A stretch of DNA of 32,785 nucleotides from Candidatus Roizmanbacteria bacterium RIFCSPLOWO2_01_FULL_37_16 (GTDB lineage: Bacteria > Patescibacteriota > Microgenomatia > UBA1406 > GWC2-37-13). The stretch is taken from NCBI GenBank assembly GCA_001789695.1, contig MGAI01000017.1:1-32785 (forward strand). Direction: 5' to 3'. Of this stretch, positions 1 through 8,530 are shown piece after piece. Below the pieces are notes generated by a model, which was not told the origin of the DNA, did not search any database, and saw nothing but the letters and a program-made list of their open reading frames with translations. Position 1 is the first letter of the stretch, and every line of letters starts with the position of its first letter. A program made the translations under genes and the position numbers.

Positions 1-1731
1 CACAACTTCCTTAAAAACTCTTATGCAAGTTTAGTCGGCGCATTCATTTTTACTTTCAATCCCATTACTTTAAATCTCATTAACACTCTTCAATTAACAA
101 ACAAGTTCTTTCTTCCTCTTGTTTACCTATATGCTTATAAATTTTTTAGTAAGCCTTCATTTAAAAACGGTATATTATTCTACTTATTCTTTACGTTGAA
201 CGCTCTGTCTTCAATTTACTATCAGATCTTCACCGTAGTTACCTTGCCGCTATTTTTTATTCCATTCTTTTCTCAATACTTTCTAAGAAAAGACTTTAAT
301 TATTTTTTAAAACTCATAAAATATAGTTTAATTTTTTTTATTTTCCTCCCCTTGCTTCTCTACTTTAATCTTCCCTATTTGGACTTCTCGAAAAAAGAAG
401 CCTACAGGCCTCTTGAAGAAAATCAGTACTACTCTGCTAGAATAAGCGATTTTTTATTTTCAAGTGAAACCAATTTACTATATGGAGGAATCGCTAGGAA
501 ATATGCCAATATGCGCAATCCCAAGGAAAAATTGGGAAAGGTTGAATATTTCAACTCATCCGAACACACTTTATTTACAAACATCCTCCCCACGTTGCTC
601 TATCTAATAGGAATTATATTTGTAAGCAAAAAGCTAATTAAAAAAAAGTCTTTGAGACTAATAGCTCTTTCATTTGGTATTTTAGCACTCTCTTCATTAA
701 TTCTAATGTTCGGCCCCTTTTTTCTGGGTTGGAACAGCAATGAAGGAACAATTAAACTGCCTTTTTATTATCTTTATAACTACTTTAAACCGTTAGAAGG
801 TATCAGAGTGCCAACAAGATTTCAGTTTATCTTCTATATCCCCTTTTCTTTATTTGCGGCTTATGGATTCTATGCAATAACACATAAACTAAAAAGAATC
901 ACAGCTTTTTTCATCTTTGTAGCTTTTCTAATATTGATATCATTAGAAAATTTTACGCCTTCTTTTTTTAATCCGACTCCTTCGATTATTGAAGAACTAA
1001 ACTGGTTAAAAAATAACCAAAATCTTGCTTTTCTAAAAAATAGAATTATACTTCATCTTCCGACTATCCCGGATCATATAATATTTGACGAAGTAAGATA
1101 CTTAAACTGGAAAATATTTACAGATGAAGTTGTCATAAACGGGTATTCTGACTATGTACCTCCGGACTGGGAACAATTCATAACTGAGGTTGCAGCTAAT
1201 TTTGACCAAGAAGAAGTTAAGAAACTTAAAAGCCTTGGATTGGATTATGTAGTTGTCCATAAAGACGCCTTAGATAATTCAAACAAAAAAAAATATGCAT
1301 TAAATCCAAGGAAATGGCTAAAAGTAGTATACCAGGATAAAAAAATCATTATCTATGACCTTACTCAATTCAATTTTAGCTACAAGATATGCGAAGTTAA
1401 AAACTTTATTTCAGATCTATCGTTTCCCTCTAAATTACCATCCTCAGAAAAATTATATATAACCTTAGATATAAAGAATAAATCCAACTGTTATTTACCA
1501 AATAAATTCCAAGACAGATATTTGGAAGCGAATATTTTTCTTAATAAGAATAAATACCGTATTTATTTTAAGATGCCTATTTTAATAGAACCGTATACTA
1601 GATATACATTAGGATCTTATTTAAAAAAGTACAAAAATTTTCTTGAGTTTCACAAGAAGGGTACTTATAAAATACAGGTCTTTATCAACAAACTGAACCT
1701 TTATACATATAATACACTAGAAGTTTATTGA
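1..1731 (+). CDS. Multi-pass membrane glycosyltransferase-like protein (5' partial)
   Basis: The reading frame is open from base 1, so the true start lies upstream of the window; a TTG at 196 is only an internal codon. The product has many hydrophobic segments followed by a soluble C-terminal part of roughly 250 residues. A loop reading RVPTRF after a long hydrophobic stretch resembles the 'RVPARF' loop seen in YfhO/GT-C-like membrane glycosyltransferases, and a later 'LGLDYVVVH' is also typical of that group. Such enzymes use polyprenyl-linked sugars at the outer face of the membrane. The gene ends at TGA 1729-1731, just before a GT4 gene, which fits a glycan-assembly operon. The family call rests on topology and this loop, so the substrate is unknown. 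Confidence 0.6.
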   Translation, partial: HNFLKNSYASLVGAFIFTFNPITLNLINTLQLTNKFFLPLVYLYAYKFFSKPSFKNGILFYLFFTLNALSSIYYQIFTVVTLPLFFIPFFSQYFLRKDFNYFLKLIKYSLIFFIFLPLLLYFNLPYLDFSKKEAYRPLEENQYYSARISDFLFSSETNLLYGGIARKYANMRNPKEKLGKVEYFNSSEHTLFTNILPTLLYLIGIIFVSKKLIKKKSLRLIALSFGILALSSLILMFGPFFLGWNSNEGTIKLPFYYLYNYFKPLEGIRVPTRFQFIFYIPFSLFAAYGFYAITHKLKRITAFFIFVAFLILISLENFTPSFFNPTPSIIEELNWLKNNQNLAFLKNRIILHLPTIPDHIIFDEVRYLNWKIFTDEVVINGYSDYVPPDWEQFITEVAANFDQEEVKKLKSLGLDYVVVHKDALDNSNKKKYALNPRKWLKVVYQDKKIIIYDLTQFNFSYKICEVKNFISDLSFPSKLPSSEKLYITLDIKNKSNCYLPNKFQDRYLEANIFLNKNKYRIYFKMPILIEPYTRYTLGSYLKKYKNFLEFHKKGTYKIQVFINKLNLYTYNTLEVY

Positions 1732-1739
1732 AGGTTAAA

Positions 1740-2906
1740 ATGAATAAAAATCCTAAGCGTATTCTCTGGATTACTAATAACTGGCTTTCAGACTTCGGTG
1801 GAAGAAAAATTGTCTCAAAAAAAATATTAAAATTTCTTGCCCATAAAAAATTTTCGGTAACAATTTTGGATTTTGAAGAACACCCACCCTCTAAAAAAGA
1901 CTTAAAACAATACATTCAACTTCCTAAGACTATTGCCTTTAGATCTTCTGTTATCCAAAACAATAAAGAGGTTATTTTTAAGCTCTTAAGATACCCAAAT
2001 AAAAATAATTTAGACATCATTATCTGCAGCACCTATGCGCTTATTGACATTTTATCTATATTTACTATTCGTTTGTTTAATCTTTTACCTCATACAAAAA
2101 TTGTTCTTTTTGAGAATGGAAATCCACTTCAGGATATTAGACTGTCCCGTTTTTGGCACTTATATGCTCTTATGGGTAAATTTTTTTATCCGGCTTTTGA
2201 TTTTATAATTACCCCAGGCGTTTCCTTAAGGCAAATGTTTATAAATCAATTTGGTGTCACTGCCAATAAAATTTATACTATCCCTCAGCCAATAGTCAGT
2301 AAACAAACCTCTCGCCTTACAAGTGAGCCACTAAGTAATAAGCTTTTTCAGCAAAAAAAAAGTAAAATTATCATCACCTCTTCCAGATTAATCTTGCCGA
2401 GTAAGGATTTTCCAACACTTTTTAAAGCTATTAAAATCGTACTTAATAAAGTTGATGCAGTCTTGGCAATTCTAGGAACAGGACCCCACCGAAGAAAAAT
2501 TGAGGCTTTAGCTAAGAGATTAAAACTTGAGAATAGGATATTTTTTTTGGGTTTTCGGAAAAATCCTTTTAAATATCTGGCTAAAAGCGATGTCTTCGTA
2601 CTCTCGTCTCTTCACGAAGGAGCACCATTAGTGCTTGTCGAGGCAATGGCCTGCAGAATTCCAGTTGTAGCTTCTGATTGTGATTTTGGGCCGAGAGATA
2701 TATTGGAAAACGGAAAAAACGGTATTTTGGTACCCATTGGAGATCAATACTCCATGGCTGAGGCAATTATTAAACTTTTAAATAATGAAAAATTAAGACA
2801 GGAATTTATTGCTAAAGGGAAAGTAAAATCTCAACATTATTTAGAAGAAAAGTCGTTAAAAGCGTGGTATGATTTTCTGCAATCGTTAAATTATGATAAA
2901 GCATAG
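1740..2906 (+). CDS. GT4-family glycosyltransferase
   Basis: This is a GT-B fold glycosyltransferase of the GT4 (Glycos_transf_1) family, which moves a sugar from a nucleotide donor to a lipid-linked or glycan acceptor at the cytoplasmic face. The C-terminal half shows the classic donor-site pattern: 'TSSRLILPSKDFPTLFKAI', then 'LGTGPHRRKIE', then 'FLGFRKNP', then the E-x7-E motif in EGAPLVLVEA followed by 'PVVASDC'. ATG 1740 is chosen over the TTG at 1728 because it has a GAAGG Shine-Dalgarno directly upstream (about 1730-1734). It follows the membrane protein by 8 nt and its 3' end overlaps the permease remnant that starts at 2893. Sugar specificity cannot be read from the sequence. Confidence 0.85.
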   Translation: MNKNPKRILWITNNWLSDFGGRKIVSKKILKFLAHKKFSVTILDFEEHPPSKKDLKQYIQLPKTIAFRSSVIQNNKEVIFKLLRYPNKNNLDIIICSTYALIDILSIFTIRLFNLLPHTKIVLFENGNPLQDIRLSRFWHLYALMGKFFYPAFDFIITPGVSLRQMFINQFGVTANKIYTIPQPIVSKQTSRLTSEPLSNKLFQQKKSKIIITSSRLILPSKDFPTLFKAIKIVLNKVDAVLAILGTGPHRRKIEALAKRLKLENRIFFLGFRKNPFKYLAKSDVFVLSSLHEGAPLVLVEAMACRIPVVASDCDFGPRDILENGKNGILVPIGDQYSMAEAIIKLLNNEKLRQEFIAKGKVKSQHYLEEKSLKAWYDFLQSLNYDKA

Positions 2907-3092
2907 ATATCTTAAACATTACTTTCAGCTTCTTGAAGCTTCACGGCCAGAGAAATTAAGTCACGGTATAGAAGATCACTTCTTGGTCCTCTTTGGGTTG
3001 AAACAGTTTATAGCAAACGGTTTGTTAAAATTGAACGATTACGAAGACTTAATTCACTCAAGCAATGGTTACGATCTTTAAATAAAATTTAA
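2893..3092 (+). pseudogene. Frameshifted N-terminal remnant of an ABC-2 glycan-export permease
   Basis: The first 16 codons encode 'YLKHYFQLLEA', nearly the same as 'YLRHYFQLLEV' at the start of the intact permease at 5918. After about 2939-2951 the similarity moves to the +2 frame, where 'REIKSRYRRSLLGPLW' matches 'REIKSRYKASLLGPLW' in the intact protein. The interval between the two matches is 11 nt here and 12 nt in the intact gene, so one base has been lost. After the LLGPLW block the similarity stops and about 30 residues of unrelated, basic, protein-like sequence run to TAA 3090-3092. The piece is therefore a decayed, deletion-fused fragment and not a functional 62-residue gene. It starts inside the end of the GT4 gene and stops 3 nt before the next gene. 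Confidence 0.85.
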
Positions 3093-3095
3093 AAA

Positions 3096-5900
3096 ATGAA
3101 AAATAAATTCAATCTTTTTATTTTTATCGGTATTGTTATTTTTTTAACCAGTCTGTCATATTTTTTGAGCAAAAACATCTGGTGGAAATTTGCTACTAAA
3201 GGAGAAATTTATTCCAGTCCTCAACTCTATAAGGAAAGCATTTATTTTGGCAATAATGCCGGAAGATTTTATTCTGTCGATGCAAAAACGGGCAAAGAAA
3301 AATGGAATTTTAAGACTGGGTACGAAATTTTTATCTCTCCAGTATTTGATCGGGGAAGAGTATTTTTTACTTCATCTAATTATTTATTTGCTCTTGATGC
3401 CAAAACCGGCAAAGAGCTCTGGCGAAGCCAAACGGAGAAAAATTATCGATTCATAACCGATATCAAGATCTATAAAGGTTCACTTTTTGTCGGAGATGCA
3501 AGCGGAACACTCTACTCTTTTAACACTACGGGTAAACTCCGCTGGAAAGTTCATTCGAAAACCGTGTCTAAACTGAGCTCTATACTAATTGATTACTGGC
3601 TTAATTGGTTCGGAAGAAGTTTCGAGATAAAAGACGGATTTATATATTGGGGAAGCATGGACGGAAACCTATACAGTCTCTCGACTAATAACGGCAAACT
3701 AAAATGGCGCTTTGATTCTGGAGAAACCATCTCAACCTCTGTGTCACTCACAGTCGATAAGATCTATCTCGGCAACCGAAGCGGCAAAGTTTTTATACTG
3801 AGTCGAAAAACTGGACGCCTAATCAGGTCCTGGAGGGAGGAAAAAAACTATGTCCAGTGCCTAACTGTTAGTCCGAAAAAATTTCCTTGGCAACGAGAGG
3901 AATTGACCGTATCCTACAATAACGGCAGGATTATTAAAAAAGACAACCAGGGCAAAACTTTGTGGAACATAAAAAGAGAAGACAGTGGTTATCATTGTCC
4001 GTTTGAAAGAGACTCTACCATCCTTATCTCTAATAAGAAAGGTTTATTAACCGCTTTAGACTCTCGAACCGGTAAGGAAAAATGGAACTTTACGACAAAC
4101 GCAGCAATAAAGGTTGACCCTTTAGTGACTAGAGTGAGACTAATACCCAATGTGTATATTTCTGATATAAACGGGGTCATGCACGCGTTAAAATTTAAGA
4201 CCGGAAAAAAAATCTGGAGTTTCAAGACCGACGGTCCACTCACAACCTATCCCATTATGACTAATAATTATTTATTCTTGACTAGCACCGACGGAGGACT
4301 CTATAAGATAAATAAATTTACAGGTAAAGCCAACCTGCCTTTTTTTACAAAACGTAAATTCAGAGTCGCACAGGAAATTGTAAAGATTAGAGAAAATAAT
4401 ATTGTTGAATTTACGATAAAAGTTGACGACTCTCTTTTGACCAATCCCTGGAAGGATGCATCTATAAAAACTGTCTTTTCCCATGAGACCGGTAAGAAAA
4501 TAGAAACTAGTGGTTTTTACTATGACAAAGACACCTGGAAGATCCGCTTCAACCCTCCTATCAAAGGAAAATGGCGGTGGAATTTGAAATTCGAATTAGC
4601 CGGGTATATCCTTGAAAGAAATGGGTTTTTTAACAGCACAACCAATACCAGCCGCACTTATTTGAAAATTAGCGAAAACAATCCTAAGAGATTAACCAGG
4701 GACGGAAAAACCATTTTTAATGGACTCGGATTTCAAGATGTTGTCTGGGACTTTAATTATAACGGAACCCCACTTGACGATTGGGCAATCGGAGACAGCA
4801 ATCCGGTAGTCGCTACTAATTCCGGAGAAAAAATATCTTTCAGAAGTGATAAAATAGTTAATCTTTCACCCTATCTGTCAACCTACGGAAAAGGTGGTGG
4901 TTTTAACCTCTATCGCTATATAGCTAATCTCTGGGAACCGTCAGGTATTCACTCCGAGTTCTTGCTTAATGAAGGCAAATCAGTAGACACATTTCTACAG
5001 GCTCTGAAAAATCATGATTACCAGATTTGGGTGACAATTTTTGGTTTTGACATACCATACGGCTCAACTCTCTATAGTATTGAAAAGAAGGAACTGGCCG
5101 ATTATATAGAGTATATGATCGCTAGATATGGTGCTTACGTGTCTATCTGGGAAATCGCCAATGAAGCCGGACTACCGGATAATCTTGTTAAATTTGTAGC
5201 AGACAACATAAAACTAAACGACTTTGAAAAAAAGCCGATAAGTGTAAGCTGGGAACAGCCCTACCACGATAGTATCGATGTAATCTCGCCGCACTGGTAT
5301 GAGACCGAACCCGTATCTGAATCCGACCTACGAACCGTTCAACTAATAGATAAATTTTCCGACACAAAAAAACCTGTCGTCTTCGGCGAACAGGGAAACC
5401 ATATCTTAAACTGGGACAAAGACTCGGCAATCAGGATGCGCATCCGTGCCTGGAGCGCTTTTTTTAATGAGGGTATCCTTATCTTTTGGAATAGTTCGGA
5501 AAAAAAAGAAATCGTTCCAAGAAGAGCAGATATTGATTTTACTTACGGTAATCAGTATATCGGTGAGGAGGAAAGGGGATATATGAAGATCCTACAGAAG
5601 TTTACCAACGGAATAGATATATCTGCAAAAAAAGAAGCTTTAAGCTCCAGAAATCCAGAGGTAAGAGGTTACATTCTCGTGTCTAATAAAGAACAATTGG
5701 GTTATCTGTACCATTACACCAATCAAGAAGTCACTACCACAACCCAGTTTGAATTGAATATCCCGAAAACTGGTACTCTAATTTGGATAGATCCAGCAAG
5801 TGGTAAGGTTAATCTGAAACAATACCTGGAAAAAGGCCAAAACGCTCTCAATTCGCCACCTTTTAATATAGATTTAGCTTTCAAAATTAAGTTTGAATAA
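3096..5900 (+). CDS. Membrane-anchored PQQ-like beta-propeller / DUF5060 / glycoside hydrolase fusion
   Basis: The protein has 934 residues. Residues about 4-25 form one hydrophobic signal-anchor. Residues about 30-415 carry repeated blades with 'DAKTGKEKWNFKTG'-type motifs, as in PQQ-binding-like (PQQ_2) propellers. Residues about 420-510 match the DUF5060 pattern ('NIVEFTIKVDDS', then 'GKWRWNLKFE'), a domain that usually precedes (beta/alpha)8 glycosidases. From about 530 on is a TIM-barrel hydrolase: Glu690 in 'WEIANEAG' fits the acid/base on strand 4 and Glu765 in 'VVFGEQGN' fits the nucleophile of clan GH-A. It most likely cuts or trims a polysaccharide outside the cell. It lies between a permease remnant and the intact ABC exporter, so it may process the exported glycan. 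The GH family and substrate are not resolved. Confidence 0.8.
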   Translation: MKNKFNLFIFIGIVIFLTSLSYFLSKNIWWKFATKGEIYSSPQLYKESIYFGNNAGRFYSVDAKTGKEKWNFKTGYEIFISPVFDRGRVFFTSSNYLFALDAKTGKELWRSQTEKNYRFITDIKIYKGSLFVGDASGTLYSFNTTGKLRWKVHSKTVSKLSSILIDYWLNWFGRSFEIKDGFIYWGSMDGNLYSLSTNNGKLKWRFDSGETISTSVSLTVDKIYLGNRSGKVFILSRKTGRLIRSWREEKNYVQCLTVSPKKFPWQREELTVSYNNGRIIKKDNQGKTLWNIKREDSGYHCPFERDSTILISNKKGLLTALDSRTGKEKWNFTTNAAIKVDPLVTRVRLIPNVYISDINGVMHALKFKTGKKIWSFKTDGPLTTYPIMTNNYLFLTSTDGGLYKINKFTGKANLPFFTKRKFRVAQEIVKIRENNIVEFTIKVDDSLLTNPWKDASIKTVFSHETGKKIETSGFYYDKDTWKIRFNPPIKGKWRWNLKFELAGYILERNGFFNSTTNTSRTYLKISENNPKRLTRDGKTIFNGLGFQDVVWDFNYNGTPLDDWAIGDSNPVVATNSGEKISFRSDKIVNLSPYLSTYGKGGGFNLYRYIANLWEPSGIHSEFLLNEGKSVDTFLQALKNHDYQIWVTIFGFDIPYGSTLYSIEKKELADYIEYMIARYGAYVSIWEIANEAGLPDNLVKFVADNIKLNDFEKKPISVSWEQPYHDSIDVISPHWYETEPVSESDLRTVQLIDKFSDTKKPVVFGEQGNHILNWDKDSAIRMRIRAWSAFFNEGILIFWNSSEKKEIVPRRADIDFTYGNQYIGEEERGYMKILQKFTNGIDISAKKEALSSRNPEVRGYILVSNKEQLGYLYHYTNQEVTTTTQFELNIPKTGTLIWIDPASGKVNLKQYLEKGQNALNSPPFNIDLAFKIKFE

Positions 5901-5917
5901 ATCTTTTAAATAATCTA

Positions 5918-6700
5918 ATGAGTCTAATGAACATTAATTACCTAAGACATTATTTTCAGCTTTTAGAAGTTTTTACATTACGTGAAATCAAATCCCGTTA
6001 TAAAGCCTCGCTACTTGGTCCTTTATGGATTGTTCTTTATCCATTATTTACTGCAGTTATCTTGAATTTTATTTTCGGCAAATTTATCAGGATAAAGACA
6101 GAAGGTATTCCATACTTTGTTTTTGTTTTATCCGGTCTTATTATCTGGAATTTTTTCCAGCAAGGAGTAGACTTGGCAAAAAACTCACTCGTCTGGAACC
6201 GTGAACTCATAACAAAGACGGCCTTCTCAACGAGCGTATTACCCTTTTCTTATGTACTCTCAAAAATTCCGGATTTTCTTGTTTATCTTATATTATTATT
6301 GGTTTCCTACAACTTTAATAACTATAGGGCTAATTTTTCTTATTTTTCTATTGTCATCATTATTCTTCCCCTTATTTTATTAACTTCTGGTGTGGCTTTG
6401 ATTAGTTCCTTGACTAATGCGGTTTTCAGGGATTTTGGCAAAATTGTCGATTTTGCATTTATGATTATTTTTTATGCTACTCCAATCATCTATCCTGAAT
6501 CTCTCATACCTGCCAAATTCAAGTTTATGCTATATCTCAACCCTCTTGCCCTACTGATAGCCTTTATTCGCAATTTACTTTTCAGAAGCGACTTCCGTCT
6601 CCATCTTTACCTACTTTCCTTTCCTATGAGTTTATTCATTTTTCTATTGGGAATTATTTTATTTAAGAATTTTAATAAAAAAGTCGCTGATCTGATATGA
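5918..6700 (+). CDS. ABC-2 type polysaccharide export permease (Wzm/TagG-like)
   Basis: The 260-residue membrane protein has about six hydrophobic segments and the N-terminal hallmark of polysaccharide/polyol-phosphate exporters: 'LREIKSRYKASLLGPLWIV', an amphipathic helix before TM1. The family moves an undecaprenyl-linked glycan across the inner membrane together with an ATPase partner. The stop codon overlaps the start of the ATPase gene as ATGA (6697-6700), which shows translational coupling. An in-frame ATG at 5927 is an alternative start and aligns better with the first codon of the remnant at 2893; neither start has a Shine-Dalgarno. The exporter type implies glycans finished in the cytoplasm before export, rather than a Wzx/Wzy route. 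Confidence 0.88.
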   Translation: MSLMNINYLRHYFQLLEVFTLREIKSRYKASLLGPLWIVLYPLFTAVILNFIFGKFIRIKTEGIPYFVFVLSGLIIWNFFQQGVDLAKNSLVWNRELITKTAFSTSVLPFSYVLSKIPDFLVYLILLLVSYNFNNYRANFSYFSIVIIILPLILLTSGVALISSLTNAVFRDFGKIVDFAFMIIFYATPIIYPESLIPAKFKFMLYLNPLALLIAFIRNLLFRSDFRLHLYLLSFPMSLFIFLLGIILFKNFNKKVADLI

Positions 6701-7368
6701 GCCAACCAGCTATTGTTATTAACAATATAACTAAAAAGTATTATTTAGAAAAACCAAGAACTTTGAAGAAGTGGTTTCACACTATTATTTCTCCTTTTGA
6801 AAAATTCACAGTGTTCAAAAATTTTTCTTTATCTGTAAACAAAGGAGAATTTATCCTAATAACCGGCTCAAATGGGAGTGGAAAAACAACACTTTTAAAG
6901 TTAATTGCGGGAATAACATTTCCTGACGAAGGAAGTATTAAAACTTATGGTAGAATTGTGCCTTTGATTGAGCTTGGCGCAGGATTTAACTACGAATTAA
7001 CCGGAGAAGAAAATATAGTTACAAATGCAACTATTTTAGGGATTCAAAAATCAAAAATAAAAGAAATTATCCCAAAAATTGTTAGTTTTTCTGGTTTAAA
7101 AGATTTTATTGATGTACCGCTTAAGAGATACTCAACTGGAATGGTTACTCGATTAGCTTTTTCAATTGCAGTTTATTCTAACCCTAACATTCTTCTGATT
7201 GACGAGATTTTTGCAGTCGGAGATCATGAATTTAGAAAAAAGTCTATAAAAAGAATTTTAGATTTTAAAAAAAAATCTATAACAATCGTCCTCACATCTA
7301 ATTTTAGAATCGCAAAATATATTTTTGATAGAGAAATTAAACTAATAAACTCATTTCAAACATCCTAA
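6697..7368 (+). CDS. ABC transporter ATPase for polysaccharide export (Wzt/TagH-like, short form)
   Basis: This ATPase energises the permease encoded directly upstream. Walker A is GSNGSGKT (residues 57-64), the signature is the TagH/Wzt-type 'YSTGM' (145-149) and Walker B is 'ILLIDE' (165-170). The long segment before the beta-strand ('PRTLKKWFHTIISPFEKF') is typical of Wzt/TagH proteins. At 223 residues it lacks the C-terminal carbohydrate-binding domain that longer Wzt proteins use to recognise the chain end. The export signal must therefore be read elsewhere or not at all. The D-loop reads 'EIFAVGD', as in the family. Confidence 0.88.
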   Translation: MSQPAIVINNITKKYYLEKPRTLKKWFHTIISPFEKFTVFKNFSLSVNKGEFILITGSNGSGKTTLLKLIAGITFPDEGSIKTYGRIVPLIELGAGFNYELTGEENIVTNATILGIQKSKIKEIIPKIVSFSGLKDFIDVPLKRYSTGMVTRLAFSIAVYSNPNILLIDEIFAVGDHEFRKKSIKRILDFKKKSITIVLTSNFRIAKYIFDREIKLINSFQTS

Positions 7369-7460
7369 CCTTTCAGTTGGCAATAAATAACTAACAAACC
7401 CACAAGTATTGATAAAATATAGATTGAAATATTTTTCTATGATAATCCTTAATAAAAATC

Positions 7461-7489
7461 TTGAATAATTAAAGTTAATGGGTAATAAT
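7461..7489 (+). promoter_or_regulatory. Candidate promoter for the reductase gene in the 7369-7538 spacer
   Basis: The 170-nt spacer between the ABC ATPase and the reductase holds no gene. A TTGAAT (7461-7466) lies 16-17 nt before TAATAAT (7483-7489), which fits a sigma-70 promoter and would give a leader of about 45 nt. The rest of the spacer is AT-rich without clear structure. Confidence 0.35.
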
Positions 7490-7538
7490 AGATGTGTGAT
7501 ATCTATTTATTTAATAAAGCCGATAAATAACATCATTT

Positions 7539-8474
7539 ATGGACTTTTGGAAAAATAAACGCGTTTTGGTAACAGGAGGGGGGGGATTTTTGGGTTCTTG
7601 CGTTGTTGCATTATTACGACAAAAAAACCTTAGAGAAATTCGTATCCCACGTTCTCAAGAGTTTGATCTACGTAAAAAAGAAAATTGCGCGAAGGTAGTA
7701 AAAAATATAGATATAGTAATCCATTTAGCTGCGGTCGTTGGAGGTATAGGATTTAATAATGAATTCCCTGGCAGAATGTTTTATGACAATATTTTAATGG
7801 GAGTATATATGCTTGATGAAGCGAAAAAAGTAGGTGTATCAAAATTTGTAGCATTAGGGACAGTTTGCTCATATCCAAAAAATACTACTATACCATTTAA
7901 AGAAGAAGATCTTTGGAAAGGATATCCCGAAGAAACAAATGCTCCTTACGGAATAGCAAAAAAAGCACTATTGGTTCAGGCTTACGCTTATAGAAAACAA
8001 TACGGTTTTAATTCAATTTACCTTATACCAATAAACCTTTATGGACCACGAGACAAAGCTGATATTAACAACTCACATGTCGTCCCGACCCTTATTAGAA
8101 AGTTTATTGAGGCAAAAGAACTAGGAAAAGACTGTGTAACTCTCTGGGGAACTGGTAAACCCTCGAGAGGATTTCTCTATGTGGAGGATGCAGCTAAGGG
8201 AATTCTTTTAGCCACAGAAAGATATAATAAGCCTGATCCAATTAATTTAGGATCAGATCTTGAAATTACAATATCCGATTTAGCCCAAAAAATAAAAGAA
8301 ATTGTTGGATTTAAGGGTAAAATAATTTGGGATAAAACTAAACCAGACGGGCAACCAAGAAGAAAATTAAATACATATAAAGCCTTGACTGAATTTGGAT
8401 TTAAAGCAAAAATGGCTTTTGACGAAGGATTGAGGAAAACGGTAAGGTGGTATAAGAATTACCTCTTCAACTAG
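7539..8474 (+). CDS. NAD(P)-dependent epimerase/reductase, GDP-L-fucose-synthase-like
   Basis: This is an extended short-chain dehydrogenase that remodels a nucleotide sugar for glycan synthesis. The N-terminal Rossmann motif is TGGGGFLG (residues 12-19) and the catalytic pair is Tyr137/Lys141 in 'YGIAKK'. The segments 'GTVCSYP', 'NLYGPRD' and 'HVVPTLIRKF' are those seen in GDP-4-keto-6-deoxymannose epimerase/reductases (Fcl/WcaG), and 311 residues is the usual length. No GDP-mannose 4,6-dehydratase (Gmd) is in the window, so a fucose product is probable but unproven; a related 6-deoxy or CDP-sugar enzyme remains possible. Confidence 0.8.
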   Translation: MDFWKNKRVLVTGGGGFLGSCVVALLRQKNLREIRIPRSQEFDLRKKENCAKVVKNIDIVIHLAAVVGGIGFNNEFPGRMFYDNILMGVYMLDEAKKVGVSKFVALGTVCSYPKNTTIPFKEEDLWKGYPEETNAPYGIAKKALLVQAYAYRKQYGFNSIYLIPINLYGPRDKADINNSHVVPTLIRKFIEAKELGKDCVTLWGTGKPSRGFLYVEDAAKGILLATERYNKPDPINLGSDLEITISDLAQKIKEIVGFKGKIIWDKTKPDGQPRRKLNTYKALTEFGFKAKMAFDEGLRKTVRWYKNYLFN

Positions 8475-8492
8475 AAAATATTCTTCTGGTTG

Positions 8493-8521
8493 GTGAAAAA
8501 GTAGAAGGCTTTCTTTATAAT
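8493..8521 (+). promoter_or_regulatory. Promoter with -10 box 9 nt before the start codon
   Basis: GTGAAA (8493-8498), a 17-nt spacer and a perfect TATAAT (8516-8521) stand just before ATG 8531. Transcription would begin at or within a few bases of the ATG, giving a leaderless or nearly leaderless mRNA. No Shine-Dalgarno is present. Confidence 0.5.
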
Positions 8522-8530
8522 TATAAACTT

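Noticed and set aside
2893-3081. 62-residue ORF as a real small gene
   Set aside because: Its codons follow a permease N-terminus and then switch frame relative to the intact copy at 5918; it is a remnant.
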